DNA of 58,987 bases from an uncultured Eubacteriales bacterium (GTDB lineage: Bacteria > Bacillota > Clostridia > TANB77 > CAG-508), in NCBI GenBank assembly GCA_905203305.1, contig CAJKVH010000008.1:1-58987 (forward strand), given 5' to 3'. The notes under the pieces were generated by a model that was given only the letters and a program-made list of their open reading frames with translations, had not been told where the DNA came from and made no database searches. A program made the translations under genes and the position numbers. This document shows positions 19,154-28,465 of the stretch, in pieces. How positions within the stretch are numbered: position 1 is the first letter of the stretch; each line of letters begins with the position of its first letter.

Positions 19154-19919
19154 TTATTTTGCCTTACTTTGCCCTGTTGAATAATCAATTTCTATTCCTG
19201 GTTGCACATTATAGCAATATACGTTAAAGCAAATTGCTTCGCCCTTATCTTCAACTGATTTTGCTTCTATTTCAACTCCACTTGCAAGTTTATTGTCTCC
19301 TTCAAATATTGGAGTTACTCTGTATAGTACATGACTATTTCTATTTGTCTTTACATATTCTGCAACCAAGTTTTCAAAAGGAAGCATACCTTCTGTGTTT
19401 AAATATCTTGTTCCAGTAATTAGATTTTTCTTATTTGCATTTTCTGCAGATAATTGCCAGCCAATTAAATGACAACGATTATATAAATACTTATCTTTTA
19501 TTATAGTTTCATATTTTTTTTGAACCCAACCAGATAGATCTTTTACACTACTTATGTCTTCTCTTTTTTCTCCGTTCTTTTGGCATTGTTTCTTTGCATA
19601 TATTTGCATAAGCTACTCCGCTTCTTCCCTCTACCCAATCGCTGTATCTTTCAAATGGTTCTTCTGTATAATCTTCGTCTGTAAAATATGGTATATTATT
19701 ATTTATTTCTACATACGGATCTTTTGTATATTCTGGTATTTTAGATAAATCAATTGTTTCACTTTGTCTTTGCTGTGCTCTAGTAATGTTTTCTACAACA
19801 TTATTTGTATTTTGTTCTATATTTTCGGTATTTAAATATCCAATAATTATTACACATATAAAAATTATTACACTTAAAATTTGTTTAATTTTAGTTTTAT
19901 TTTCCGTTCTTTTTCCCAT
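19154..19919 (-). CDS. Membrane-anchored DNA/RNA non-specific endonuclease, read through a +1 shift at CGG
   Basis: About 254 aa: a membrane anchor (residues about 14-30), then a beta-beta-alpha-metal nuclease domain of the EndA/NucA type. NNNIPYFT.ED and GVAYANI are in frame one; SGWVQKKY, YNRCHLIGWQLSAENANKKNLITGTRY and HVLYRVTPIF are in frame two, where the His of NRCHLIG is the expected catalytic base. The frames join at GAA CGG AGA (19574-19572): skipping C gives E-G-E-K-R-E-D-I-S-S-V, matching the family. Probably degrades DNA outside the cell. ATG at 19919 has AAAGGTGA upstream. Confidence 0.82.
19571..19574 (-). other. CGGA recoding site in nuclease gene
   Basis: In-frame CGG after GAA; GGA reading restores MPKEGEKRED and the catalytic half of the nuclease. 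Confidence 0.75.
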
Positions 19920-19945
19920 AAATATGTTCACCTTTATTCTAAATG

Positions 19946-20632
19946 TTAATTATTTCTCGTTGGTATATATGGTATAATTCTCCCTGCAAAATCACTAAAG
20001 TTTTGAGATTGCAAAATAACTTTTCCTGGACCAACAAGTTTTGTTAAGAATAGTCCTTCTCCTCCTAAAAATAAATTTCCTAATCCTTTTACTGTTTCTA
20101 CTTCATATGAAACCGATGGTTCTAATGCAACAACATTTCCTGTGTTTACTTTTAATACTTCACCTGGTGCTAATTCTTTTTGAATTATATCTCCATCAAT
20201 CTCTAAAAATACATAACCATTTCCTGTAGCTTTTTGTAATATAAATCCTTCTCCTCCAAATAATCCTGCACTAAATTTTTTTGTAAATGTTACACTTACA
20301 TCAACATTAGACTCTGCACATAAAAAAGCTCCTTTTTGCATAATCATTCCATTTGAAAATTTTGATAAATCAACTGGTACAATTCCTCCTGGTACAGTTG
20401 ATGCAAAAGCCACCATTGCACCATTTTTTCTTGCTGTATAATTTGCCATAAAAATTGACTCACCTGCAAACATTCTTCCTAAACTTTTCATTATTCCGCC
20501 ACGAGCATTTGTTGACATAGAAATACCTTCTGATTGATACGCCATTCCTCCTGACTGTGTATATATTGTTTCTCCTGCATTTAATTTCATTTCTACTACT
20601 GGTACTGTTTGACCTATTATTTTATATTCCAT
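19946..20632 (-). CDS. AIM24/TIGR00266 family protein
   Basis: 228 residues. Glycine-rich beta-sandwich protein of the AIM24-like family: ETIYTQSGGMAYQSEGI, a GRMFAGESIFMANYTA segment, GGEGFILQK, LAPGEVLKVNTG, and a C-terminal LGGEGLFLTKLVGPGKV. The molecular function in bacteria is unknown; mitochondrial homologs affect inner-membrane organisation. No signal peptide or membrane span is seen. It is separated from the ZIP gene by about 100 nt. Confidence 0.88.
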   Translation of the reverse strand: MEYKIIGQTVPVVEMKLNAGETIYTQSGGMAYQSEGISMSTNARGGIMKSLGRMFAGESIFMANYTARKNGAMVAFASTVPGGIVPVDLSKFSNGMIMQKGAFLCAESNVDVSVTFTKKFSAGLFGGEGFILQKATGNGYVFLEIDGDIIQKELAPGEVLKVNTGNVVALEPSVSYEVETVKGLGNLFLGGEGLFLTKLVGPGKVILQSQNFSDFAGRIIPYIPTRNN

Positions 20633-20736
20633 ATTTTTTCCTCCCTTTTTTTATTTTTTATATTACCATACTTATTCAAATTTTTCCATAAAAATAAAAC
20701 TATTAATTAAAATATTTTAATTAATAGTTTTTAATA

Positions 20737-21535
20737 TTATCCAAGTGCAACATCTAAAATCATCATTAAGGTAAATCCAAAAATCAATCCTAATGTTGCT
20801 AAATTTTTATTTTCTATTATAGATTCAGGTAATAATTCCCTTGCCGCAACTGCAATCATTGCTCCGCGCTGCAAAAGACAAAAGTATTGGCATTACACTT
20901 CTTACTGTCATAACTAAAACTACACCTATTACCGCTGATATCGGTTCAACAAGAGCTGATCCTTGACCATACATAAAGCTTTTAAATCTTGAAAATCCTT
21001 CATTTCTAAGTGGAAGCGCTACTGCTGCACCTTCTGGAAAGTTTTGTATTCCAATCCCTACTGCAAGCATTATAGCTCCAATTATAGTAATTCCTGGTAC
21101 TCCACTTGCTATTCCACCAAAAGCTACCCCTACTGACATTCCCTCTGGAATGTTATGAATAGTCATTGCCGATATTAACAATATACTCTTTTTTAAAGAA
21201 TTGCTTTTTTTCAAGTTTCCTCTATTTTTTAAAGTTTTATCAAGTAATTTATCAGATAATAACACAAATAATGAACCTATTATAAAACCAATTGCCGGTA
21301 ATACCCATGCTATGTATCCCAATTCATTTGATAAATCTATTGCCGGTGAAAGTAATGACCAAAATGATGCTGCAATCATAACTCCTGCACTAAAGCCTAA
21401 AATTGTATTTAATACCTTTTTATTTACTTCTTTAAAAAAGCATACAACTAAGGCTCCTAAAGCTGTTATTGCCCAAGTGAATGTTGTTGCTAAAAAAGCC
21501 TGAATCACTGGATTTAAGTTTTCAAACCAATTCAA
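20737..21535 (-). CDS. ZIP family metal transporter, read through a +1 shift at CGG
   Basis: About 265 aa, eight predicted membrane segments. ZIP proteins import divalent cations such as zinc. The metal-site helices are HNIPEGMSVGVAFG and QNFPEGAAVALPLR (residues about 140-195). Frame one ends after SFAA in a nonsense tail; skipping the C of CGG (20866-20864) gives SFAAGAMIAVAARELLPES and a final helix ending in ILDVALG, the normal ZIP C-terminus including the metal-associated ARELLPE. Start is TTG at 21535 with GAGGTGA upstream. Confidence 0.88.
20863..20866 (-). other. CGGA recoding site in ZIP transporter
   Basis: In-frame CGG after GCG; GGA reading restores the conserved FAAGAM helix and terminal two membrane segments. 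Confidence 0.8.
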
Positions 21536-21610
21536 TTTTATTCACCTCATAGTATATTTTATGTTTTTTTGTATACTATTGTGAATATTTTGTATTATTT
21601 TGTCTCTATT

Positions 21611-22684
21611 TTATCTTTCTTCTTGTTCTTGTGTTTCTTGCTCTTCTTCAACTAGAATTTCTTCTTTATTATCTGATACTTCTTGTAGATCACTTTCCAT
21701 TAATAATTGTTTTTTAGCTTCTATTTCGTCTCGCTTTCCTTCTATCGAATTTTGAGCTTTTAATAAAATATCCATTTTCTTTTGTTTTGCCGATTTTACT
21801 ATGTCCTTAAATTTTTTCTGTTGATTAGCAATTTTTTGACCAAGTTTTTCTCTTTTTTTATCCAAACTTTTTTTAGCTTCTGGTATTGTTTCTTCTTTAA
21901 TATGATCAATTTTTTTCATCATTGGATCAATTGCGTTTTCTTTAAATTTTGTTTTTCCACTTTTAAATTTGTTTGAAAACATTCCAATAAATTTAGAGAA
22001 TATATTTTGTTTTTTTACTACCATCATTTGTTCTTGTCTGTTTATAACTGCACCTGAAATTTTCTCGCTTTTTTCTTGCAATATGTCTGCATAGTCTTTG
22101 TCTAATTTTTCTATTTCACTTCTTAAATCTTTTCTTTCCTCTTCTAGTTGTTCATTTTCTTTTTTCAATGCTTCTATATTTTTATTTATTTCTTCTAATT
22201 CATTAACCTTATCTTTTATTGTCTCCATATCTTCTTTTTTAGTTATTTTTGACAATTGTTCTCTTAACTTTTTTTCATCTAGTTTTAGTCCTTTTATTTC
22301 TGCAATATTTCCATTTTCTTTTAACATCATTTGACTTTCTTGAGTTTCTTTTTCAGTTCTTTGTGCTAAAATACCTTCAAGTACTTCATTATACATGTCG
22401 TCAATTTCTCCAAGTATTCCCTTGTATTCTTCTAAAACATTTTTCTTATCTTCTTTTTCACTTAGATACTCTTCTTCCATCTTTTCTATGCTTTTACCAA
22501 GTTTGCTTTTTTGTTCTTTAATAGTCTCTTTGGCATCATCTACTGCAGATTGCACCATAATTTTTCCTTCTTTGATTGCTATTTGAGCATCCACCTTGGC
22601 TAAAACTGCTTGAACTTCAATTAATGCTTTTACAGTTTGTAAAATACCCATTTGTTTTTTTACATCTACATTATTTTCTTCCAT
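21611..22684 (-). CDS. Long coiled-coil protein of unknown function
   Basis: 357 residues dominated by charged heptad-rich helices from about residue 40 to 330; no membrane segment, signal peptide or catalytic motif. Central basic part (SKFIGMFSNKFKSGKTKFKE) could be membrane- or nucleic-acid-facing. The next gene upstream, a 53-residue helical protein, is 16 nt away and probably cotranscribed. Its structure suggests a scaffold or toxin-secretion-like helical protein, but neither is supported by a recognisable domain. Confidence 0.7.
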   Translation of the reverse strand: MEENNVDVKKQMGILQTVKALIEVQAVLAKVDAQIAIKEGKIMVQSAVDDAKETIKEQKSKLGKSIEKMEEEYLSEKEDKKNVLEEYKGILGEIDDMYNEVLEGILAQRTEKETQESQMMLKENGNIAEIKGLKLDEKKLREQLSKITKKEDMETIKDKVNELEEINKNIEALKKENEQLEEERKDLRSEIEKLDKDYADILQEKSEKISGAVINRQEQMMVVKKQNIFSKFIGMFSNKFKSGKTKFKENAIDPMMKKIDHIKEETIPEAKKSLDKKREKLGQKIANQQKKFKDIVKSAKQKKMDILLKAQNSIEGKRDEIEAKKQLLMESDLQEVSDNKEEILVEEEQETQEQEER

Positions 22685-22700
22685 GAAATTTTTTCCCCCT

Positions 22701-22862
22701 TTATTGATTGTTTTCTTCTTTTAATTGTTCATCAATCTTTTTTAGTAATTTTTCTTCTTTTTCTTTATATTCTTTTTTCATTTTTTTTAATTCATCAACA
22801 CTTAATTTGCTCCAATCAATAATTCTTCCGTCTATAATATCTCTCTTTAGTTCCTCTCTCAT
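22701..22862 (-). CDS. Small helical protein, 53 aa
   Basis: 53-codon gene starting at an ATG with AAAGGAG 7 nt upstream. Begins MREELKRDIIDGRIIDWSKL and continues as a Lys/Glu-rich helix. It lies directly upstream of, and in the same direction as, the 357-residue coiled-coil gene, suggesting a functional pair. Function unknown. Confidence 0.65.
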   Translation of the reverse strand: MREELKRDIIDGRIIDWSKLSVDELKKMKKEYKEKEEKLLKKIDEQLKEENNQ

Positions 22863-22889
22863 ATTTTTTCTCCTTTCATTTTATTTTAA

Positions 22890-22981
22890 TGGCGGAGCAA
22901 GAGGGATTTGAACCCCCGCGCCGATTTTATCGACCTGTCAGTTTTCGAAACTGATCTCTTCAGCCTCTTGAGTATTGCTCC
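22890..22981 (-). tRNA. tRNA-Ser(CGA)
   Basis: Class II tRNA with acceptor GGAGCAA/TTGCTCC, anticodon loop TTCGAAA (anticodon CGA) on stem TCAGT/ACTGA, long variable arm with GTCGATAAAATCGGC, T-loop TTCAAAT, and encoded CCA. Reads TCG. Confidence 0.92.
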
Positions 22982-23042
22982 ATTTCTTATAAAAACAGAC
23001 CGCACCTAAAATATATAGGAACGGCCCAGTATAATCTTTATG

Positions 23043-23936
23043 TTAGTTATTAACCGAGTGTCTTATCATCGGTGTATCTTCTGTTATCTTTCTGAACACA
23101 TATCCGTTTTGCATTCCCCAATCTATTATATCAGACAATGCATCTAATGTCTTGTGATTTTTTGAAAAATCATGCATTAAAACTACATTTTCTCTATGTT
23201 CTTTTATCTTTGATGTAACATTATTATATATATCTTCTTTTGTCTTTGCATGTCCTGCATCGTCTGAATCTACATTCCAGTCAAAATATCTAAAGCCTTC
23301 ATTCAAAGCCCTTTCAGTTACTTCTGTCATAACTCCTTCACAGTACTTCCTGCTTATAGTGTTTGAGCTTCCTCCTGGAAATCTTATTATATTTGGCCTT
23401 TTTCCTATTGTATTATATACTTGTTCTTGTATCTTTCTAAAATTTTCTAAACATGAATCTGCTGAAGCATAAACTTCTGAATAAGTATGTGTATATCCAT
23501 GTAATGCTACAGTATGTCCACTATCATTTTCTCTTTTAACCAAAGAGGCATTATTGTCACTAAAATGAACAACAAAAAATGTAGCTTTTACTTTTTTTTC
23601 ATCTAAAATATCAAGTATTTTTGGTGTAATATCTGAGCTTGGTCCATCATCAAAGGTTAAATATATTGTTCCTGTTGCATTTTCCTCTTCTTCTTTTTCT
23701 CTTGCTCTTTCTTCTTCTTCCCTTTTCTTATTATCAAGTTCTACCAACATTGCCTGCTCTTCGTTATCATTACTATTGTTATTGTTTGCAATTGCTTTAT
23801 TTTTATTTGTATTTTTTATTACTATTGTCATGATTACTATTAATAAAACTATAATCAAAACCAATATTGCTATTAATATATATCTATATTTAAATATACG
23901 ATTTCTGTTATAACTTACTATTTCATTTTCAAACAT
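23043..23936 (-). CDS. Membrane-anchored polysaccharide deacetylase (NodB/CE4)
   Basis: 297 residues: N-terminal membrane anchor (about 17-42), a linker rich in Asn/Glu, then a CE4 deacetylase domain. Motif 1 is TFDDGPSS (catalytic base and metal Asp), motif 2 is HGYTHTYSEV (metal His pair), motif 3 RFPGGSSN, motif 4 FDWNVDSDD, and motif 5 VLMHDF. It most likely removes N-acetyl groups from peptidoglycan GlcNAc/MurNAc, giving lysozyme resistance. It precedes a glucosaminidase-like gene in the same direction, both wall-active. Confidence 0.92.
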   Translation of the reverse strand: MFENEIVSYNRNRIFKYRYILIAILVLIIVLLIVIMTIVIKNTNKNKAIANNNNSNDNEEQAMLVELDNKKREEEERAREKEEEENATGTIYLTFDDGPSSDITPKILDILDEKKVKATFFVVHFSDNNASLVKRENDSGHTVALHGYTHTYSEVYASADSCLENFRKIQEQVYNTIGKRPNIIRFPGGSSNTISRKYCEGVMTEVTERALNEGFRYFDWNVDSDDAGHAKTKEDIYNNVTSKIKEHRENVVLMHDFSKNHKTLDALSDIIDWGMQNGYVFRKITEDTPMIRHSVNN

Positions 23937-23960
23937 TCTCTACACCTAATTTTACCCTAT

Positions 23961-24866
23961 TTATTTTACAATTTGACTCATTCTTCCATAAACCAGGCTA
24001 ACCCATGTACTTGATGCTGGGCAGAATTTTGTTTTTACAGATGCAAGTGTCTTTCCATAATAGAATTTTCCACCTTTTGTTAAATAGTTTGTATGTAATC
24101 TTTTAGCTGCTTCTCTTAATCCACTTTCAACTGATGGGAAACTTATTAATTTTCCATTTGACATTAAACTTATATAATTATGTGTGCTTCTATGGTTTTG
24201 TGCTATATCCCATCCTGATTCTGCAGAAATAATTCCACAGAAAAAGATTTCATTTAATGAATATTCTTTACACAAATCATAAATAGTTCCTGCATTTTGT
24301 TTAAAAAATCCAGATGTGTCTGCCTTAACTCCAGATATTAATTTTATAAAATCATCTCTAGATAAACCTGTTCTTACTGTTAAGTCCATATCTTGTGATA
24401 TTTTTACATCTTTTATTGATATGTATTTTTCTTCTGTTTTTTCCTCATTTTCTTCTTTTACGTCTTCATCTGTATTTTTTGTAGCTTCGCTATTTTCTGT
24501 ACTTTCTACATTTTCATTATTTTCTTCTTTGCTTTCTGTTTCTGAAACCTGTTTTTCTTCTTCATTTTCGTTTTCTTGTTTTTCTTCTATATTTTCTTCT
24601 GTTTGATTTGTTTCAATATCTTGATTAGTTTCTTCTTGTTTTTCTTCTCCTCTTACTGTTCCTTCACTTCTTGATGTAGTTTCTACCTTTTCTTCTCTAT
24701 CTATACTTGCTGTTTTTACATGTTCTTGTTCATTATCTTCTGCTTTTTTAGCTAATTTTATACTATGAAATTTTAAACTTCCAATAATTACTGCTGTAAT
24801 TATTGCTAAAGCTAGTATAACATAAACTAATCTTATAGATATTACTTTTTTTGTTTCATTTTTCAT
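23961..24866 (-). CDS. Membrane-anchored glucosaminidase (GH73-like) protein
   Basis: About 301 residues: membrane anchor (residues about 10-30), a long Glu/Thr/Asn low-complexity linker (40-150), and a C-terminal lysozyme-like domain with FFCGIISAESGWD (probable catalytic Glu), HNYISLMSNGKL and LRE.AKRL...YL, matching N-acetylglucosaminidases of the mannosyl-glycoprotein endo-beta-N-acetylglucosaminidase type. It probably cleaves glycan strands in the wall. The ATG at 24866 is used; a TTG four codons upstream sits too close to GGAG to be likely. Confidence 0.82.
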   Translation of the reverse strand: MKNETKKVISIRLVYVILALAIITAVIIGSLKFHSIKLAKKAEDNEQEHVKTASIDREEKVETTSRSEGTVRGEEKQEETNQDIETNQTEENIEEKQENENEEEKQVSETESKEENNENVESTENSEATKNTDEDVKEENEEKTEEKYISIKDVKISQDMDLTVRTGLSRDDFIKLISGVKADTSGFFKQNAGTIYDLCKEYSLNEIFFCGIISAESGWDIAQNHRSTHNYISLMSNGKLISFPSVESGLREAAKRLHTNYLTKGGKFYYGKTLASVKTKFCPASSTWVSLVYGRMSQIVK

Positions 24867-24934
24867 AAATATTATCAAACTCCTTTTTCAGACTTTTTTA
24901 TTATAGCACTATTTATCATATTTTGTCAAATCCC

Positions 24935-24963
24935 TTGATATTACTGGAATTTAGTGTTAAAAT
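24935..24963 (+). promoter_or_regulatory. Probable sigma-A promoter of rqcH
   Basis: TTGATA at 24935-24940, TAAAAT at 24958-24963, spacer 17 nt, 33 nt before the start codon. Confidence 0.6.
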
Positions 24964-24995
24964 ATTTTAGATAAATTTAACTTAAGGAGGTTTTT

Positions 24996-26754
24996 ATGGC
25001 TTTCGATGGTATAGTTACTAAAACTGTTACTAAAGAATTACAAAATATTATTGGATATAAAATTGATAAAGTTTATGAACCAGATAAAAACACTATAACA
25101 TTAGGTCTTTATGGAAAAAGCTCAAATTTTACACTTTTAATTAACATTTCATCAACTAACTGTAGATTACATTTGACTTCACATTCTCAAAAAAATCCAT
25201 CTATAGCACCTAATTTTTGTATGTTACTTAGAAAATATTTGATTGGTCTAAAGATAAAAAAAATATATACTTATGATCTGGAAAGAGTTGTCTTTATTGA
25301 TCTGGAAAATAATGAAAATCCTAATAAACCAGTATGTAGAAAATTAATTATAGAACTTATGGGTAAACATAGCAATATAATTTTAACAGATTCAAATGAA
25401 ATAATAATAGATAGTTTAAGACATACCTCAACACTAGAAAATTCAAATAGAGATATATACCCTACCTCAAGATATATTTTTCCTACTTCAAACAAATTTA
25501 GTTTTTTTGATTTAAAAGATTTTGATGATTTTTATGAGAAATTAGAGCCAAAACTTATAGAATTTATTGCTCTTAATTCTAATACAATTTCTAATTTAGA
25601 AATATCAAATTTTAGACTTGATAAATTAATTTCTAATACTTTTAATGGTATTAGTTTGACTTTTATCCAAAATCTTTTACTTAGGTTAGATATAAAAGAT
25701 ATTTCTAAAGATAATTTACAATTAATTTATGAAAAAATTAATGATATTCTAGAATTAAAAAATTTAGATATATTTTTACAAGAAAATGGCAAAGATTACT
25801 ATTTATATACATCAAATAATGATATATCTGATAAATTTAATATAAATAATAAGCTTGATAGCTTTTACTTTGAAAAAGAAAGTTCTGAATTATTTAAAAA
25901 TTATAGAAATAGTATTTTACATCTTATTCTAGCTACTTTAAAAAAATATGAAAAACGATTGGAAAATATAGATGCTAAACTTTCTGAATGTAATAATATG
26001 GATCAATTTAGATTATATGGTGAACTTATAACATCTAATTTATATCGTATTGATAATAAAAATCAATCATCAATTAGACTTGAAAATTATTATGATAATA
26101 ATAATTTAATTACAATACCTTTAGATAAAAAATATTCTCCATCTTATAATGCAAAAAGATTTTTCAAAAAATATTCTAAACTAAAAAATGCTTTAGAAAT
26201 TGTAAATGCTCAAAAAGCAGAAACAATAAAAGACATTGACTATATAGAAAGTGTTATTTATGAATTAGAAAATTCATCTAATATAGATGATGTTGAATTA
26301 ATTTATGAAGAAATAGCTGAAAATAGTCTATTTTCTGATAAATTAAAAACAAAAAAATCTTCAAATAAAAAACAAAAAGCTAAACCTATGACTAAAAATA
26401 AATTAACATCATTTAATCCTTTAAAATATGTTATAGATGGATATACGATCCTTGTTGGTAGAAATAATAAAGAAAATGACTATTTAACATGTAAATTTGC
26501 AAATAAAAATGATATATGGTTTCATACTAAAGATATTCATGGAAGTCATGTTATTTTAAAAACAAATCCTAATGAAATAGTTCCAGAGGAGATTTTATTT
26601 GAGGCTGCCAAACTTGCGGCGAAACACAGTAAGGCAAAAGCTTCATCACATGTTCCAGTAGATTATTGTAAAGTTTCTTTTGTTAAAAAGCCTAGTGGTA
26701 GTAAACCACGGATATGTTATTTATACTAATAATAAAACGCTTTATATAAATTAA
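24996..26754 (+). CDS. rqcH: Ribosome quality control factor RqcH (NFACT), read through a +1 shift at CGG
   Basis: About 585 aa. RqcH binds stalled large subunits with peptidyl-tRNA and recruits tRNA-Ala to add C-terminal alanine tails that mark the peptide for degradation. Features: N-terminal FDGIVTKTVTKEL, NFCMLLRK, a coiled-coil middle, and the NFACT-R region with GRNNKENDYLTCKFANKNDIW, FHTKDIHGSH and KASSHVPVDYCKV. The last 15 residues need a shift: CCA C GGA TAT GTT ATT TAT ACT gives KPGYVIYTNNKTLYIN, the family terminus; unshifted it ends RICYLY at TAA. AAGGAGG precedes the ATG. Confidence 0.92.
26709..26712 (+). other. CGGA recoding site in rqcH
   Basis: In-frame CGG after CCA; GGA reading restores the conserved PGYVIYTN terminus. 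Confidence 0.75.
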
Positions 26755-26783
26755 AGACCAATCTTAAAAGATTGGCCTTTTTC
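26755..26783 (+). terminator. Terminator after rqcH
   Basis: 8-bp stem CCAATCTT/AAGATTGG with T-run, right after the shifted-frame stop codon at 26752-26754, which supports the shifted end of the gene. Confidence 0.8.
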
Positions 26784-26784
26784 T

Positions 26785-27744
26785 TTAATTAAACATATCT
26801 TTTTTCTTTAACCACCAAGTTACTATTATTGTTGTTAGTAATGCTATTAATATCATTACTGCAAAACCATAAGGCTTTCCTTCAAATGGCAATGGAACAT
26901 TCATTCCCCAGAAACTTGATATCATTGTTGGAACTGCTAAAACTATTGTTATTGATGTTAATGTTTTCATAACTCCATTTAAGTTATTTGAAATTATTGA
27001 TCCATAAGCTTCCATTGATCCATTTAAAATATCACTATATATTTTTGCCATTTCTATTGCTTGCCTATTTTCTGTAATTGCATCTTCTAGTATATCTTCA
27101 TCATCTTCATATAACTTTATTATTCTACCCCTTAAAGTTTTTTCCATGACTACTTCATTTGACTTTAATGATGTCATAAAATATATTAAACCTTTTTCTA
27201 GGTTTAACATTTTTAATAATTCTTTATTTCTCATTGAGTTTTTTAATATATATTCTGCAATTTCTGTTTCTTTATTTATTTGCTTTAAGTATGTTAAATA
27301 GAATGATGCATTTAAGTATAATATTTGAAATAAAAATCTTGACTTTTTATATGTTTGAAAATTTTTGATCTTCATTTTTTCAAATGCTTCTATTATCTTA
27401 TTTTTTCTTAATGATACTGTTATAAAAAAATCATCTCTTACAAATATCATTCCAAGTGGCATTGTTGTATATATGTCATTTTCATCATGTTCTTTATCTT
27501 TCTCTATTATAGGAACATCTACAACAAATAGAGTTGTACTGTCATCTTCTTCTGTATCAATTCTTGCTTTTTCTTCAAAGTCTAGTGCATCTCTTATAAA
27601 GTCTTCTTGTATATTTATATTTTCACATACTTTTTTTATTTCTGCTTCCGAGGGGTTTGTCAGATTAATCCAACTTCCTTTTTTAAATTCTTTTATTTCT
27701 TCAAACGCATTTGTATCTATATCTGTACAATAAATTTTTAACAT
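26785..27744 (-). CDS. corA: CorA-like magnesium/divalent cation transporter
   Basis: 319 residues. Homopentameric cation channel of the CorA/CNNM-unrelated CorA family; the long N-terminal cytosolic domain (1-255) gates the pore, and two membrane segments lie at the C-terminus. The signature GMN occurs as WGMNVP near residue 280, between the two spans, and the tail is basic (WWLKKKDMF). Substrate is probably magnesium, with cobalt or nickel possible. Normal length for the family. Confidence 0.92.
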   Translation of the reverse strand: MLKIYCTDIDTNAFEEIKEFKKGSWINLTNPSEAEIKKVCENINIQEDFIRDALDFEEKARIDTEEDDSTTLFVVDVPIIEKDKEHDENDIYTTMPLGMIFVRDDFFITVSLRKNKIIEAFEKMKIKNFQTYKKSRFLFQILYLNASFYLTYLKQINKETEIAEYILKNSMRNKELLKMLNLEKGLIYFMTSLKSNEVVMEKTLRGRIIKLYEDDEDILEDAITENRQAIEMAKIYSDILNGSMEAYGSIISNNLNGVMKTLTSITIVLAVPTMISSFWGMNVPLPFEGKPYGFAVMILIALLTTIIVTWWLKKKDMFN

Positions 27745-27837
27745 TAAATCACCCCATCTTTTTTCTATTATAACATATCTATTTTAAACTATTTGTCACA
27801 TTTTGTCAAACATTTTGAATTAGAGAAATTTTACATT

Positions 27838-27872
27838 AAAAAAAAATCATACAATTCATAACCAAATTGTAT
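27838..27872 (-). terminator. Terminator of the ribosomal protein supercluster
   Basis: Minus-strand stem ATACAATT/AATTGTAT followed by a run of T, 17 nt past the rplQ stop. Confidence 0.8.
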
Positions 27873-27888
27873 AATTTTTTATCTAATA

Positions 27889-28416
27889 TTAAACTAACAT
27901 TAATACTGCCATTGGAGCATTATCTCCTCTACGAGCTTCAGCTTTAACTATTCTTGTATATCCTCCAACTCTATCTGCATATTTTGGAGCTATTTCATTA
28001 AATAGTTTTGATGGTAAATCTACGTTTTCACCATTTTTCTTTACTTTGTTTATTTTTGTCATTATTTTTCTTCTTGCATTTAATCTTGATGGCATATCTT
28101 TTTGTCTAGATTCTGTTGTTTCTTCTTTTACAACTTTTAAATATTCTTTACCATTTTTGCTTTTTGCTACTTCTGTTAATTTATTTCCTTTTGAATCGCG
28201 TTTTGCTTTAACAACTTTTACATCTACCATTTCAAAGTTATCTTTTTCTTTAATAGCTAAAGCTATTATAGAATCAGCTATTTTTTTAACTTCTTTGGCT
28301 CTTGTTTCTGTTGTTGTTATTTTTCCATACATTATTAAATCTGTTGTTAATGTTCTTAACATTGACATTCTAATGTCTGTTGTTCTTCCTAATTTTCTGT
28401 TAGCCAATTTGTTCAA
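27889..28416 (-). CDS. rplQ: 50S ribosomal protein L17 with insertion
   Basis: 175 residues; the Firmicute norm is about 113-130. Typical L17 ends are present (NRKLGRTTDIRMSMLRTLTTDLI at the start in part, and RVGGYTRIVK...RRGDNAPMAVL at the end). An extra lysine-rich stretch of about 50 residues (about 75-125) separates them. L17 binds 23S rRNA near the exit tunnel. It is last in the alpha operon, after rpoA, as usual. The insertion makes it odd but it is plainly functional in reading frame. Confidence 0.95.
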   Translation of the reverse strand: MNKLANRKLGRTTDIRMSMLRTLTTDLIMYGKITTTETRAKEVKKIADSIIALAIKEKDNFEMVDVKVVKAKRDSKGNKLTEVAKSKNGKEYLKVVKEETTESRQKDMPSRLNARRKIMTKINKVKKNGENVDLPSKLFNEIAPKYADRVGGYTRIVKAEARRGDNAPMAVLMLV

Positions 28417-28465
28417 CCTCCTTGTCCTTACTATGGGATTTAACCCTATCTATTTTTATTTATTA

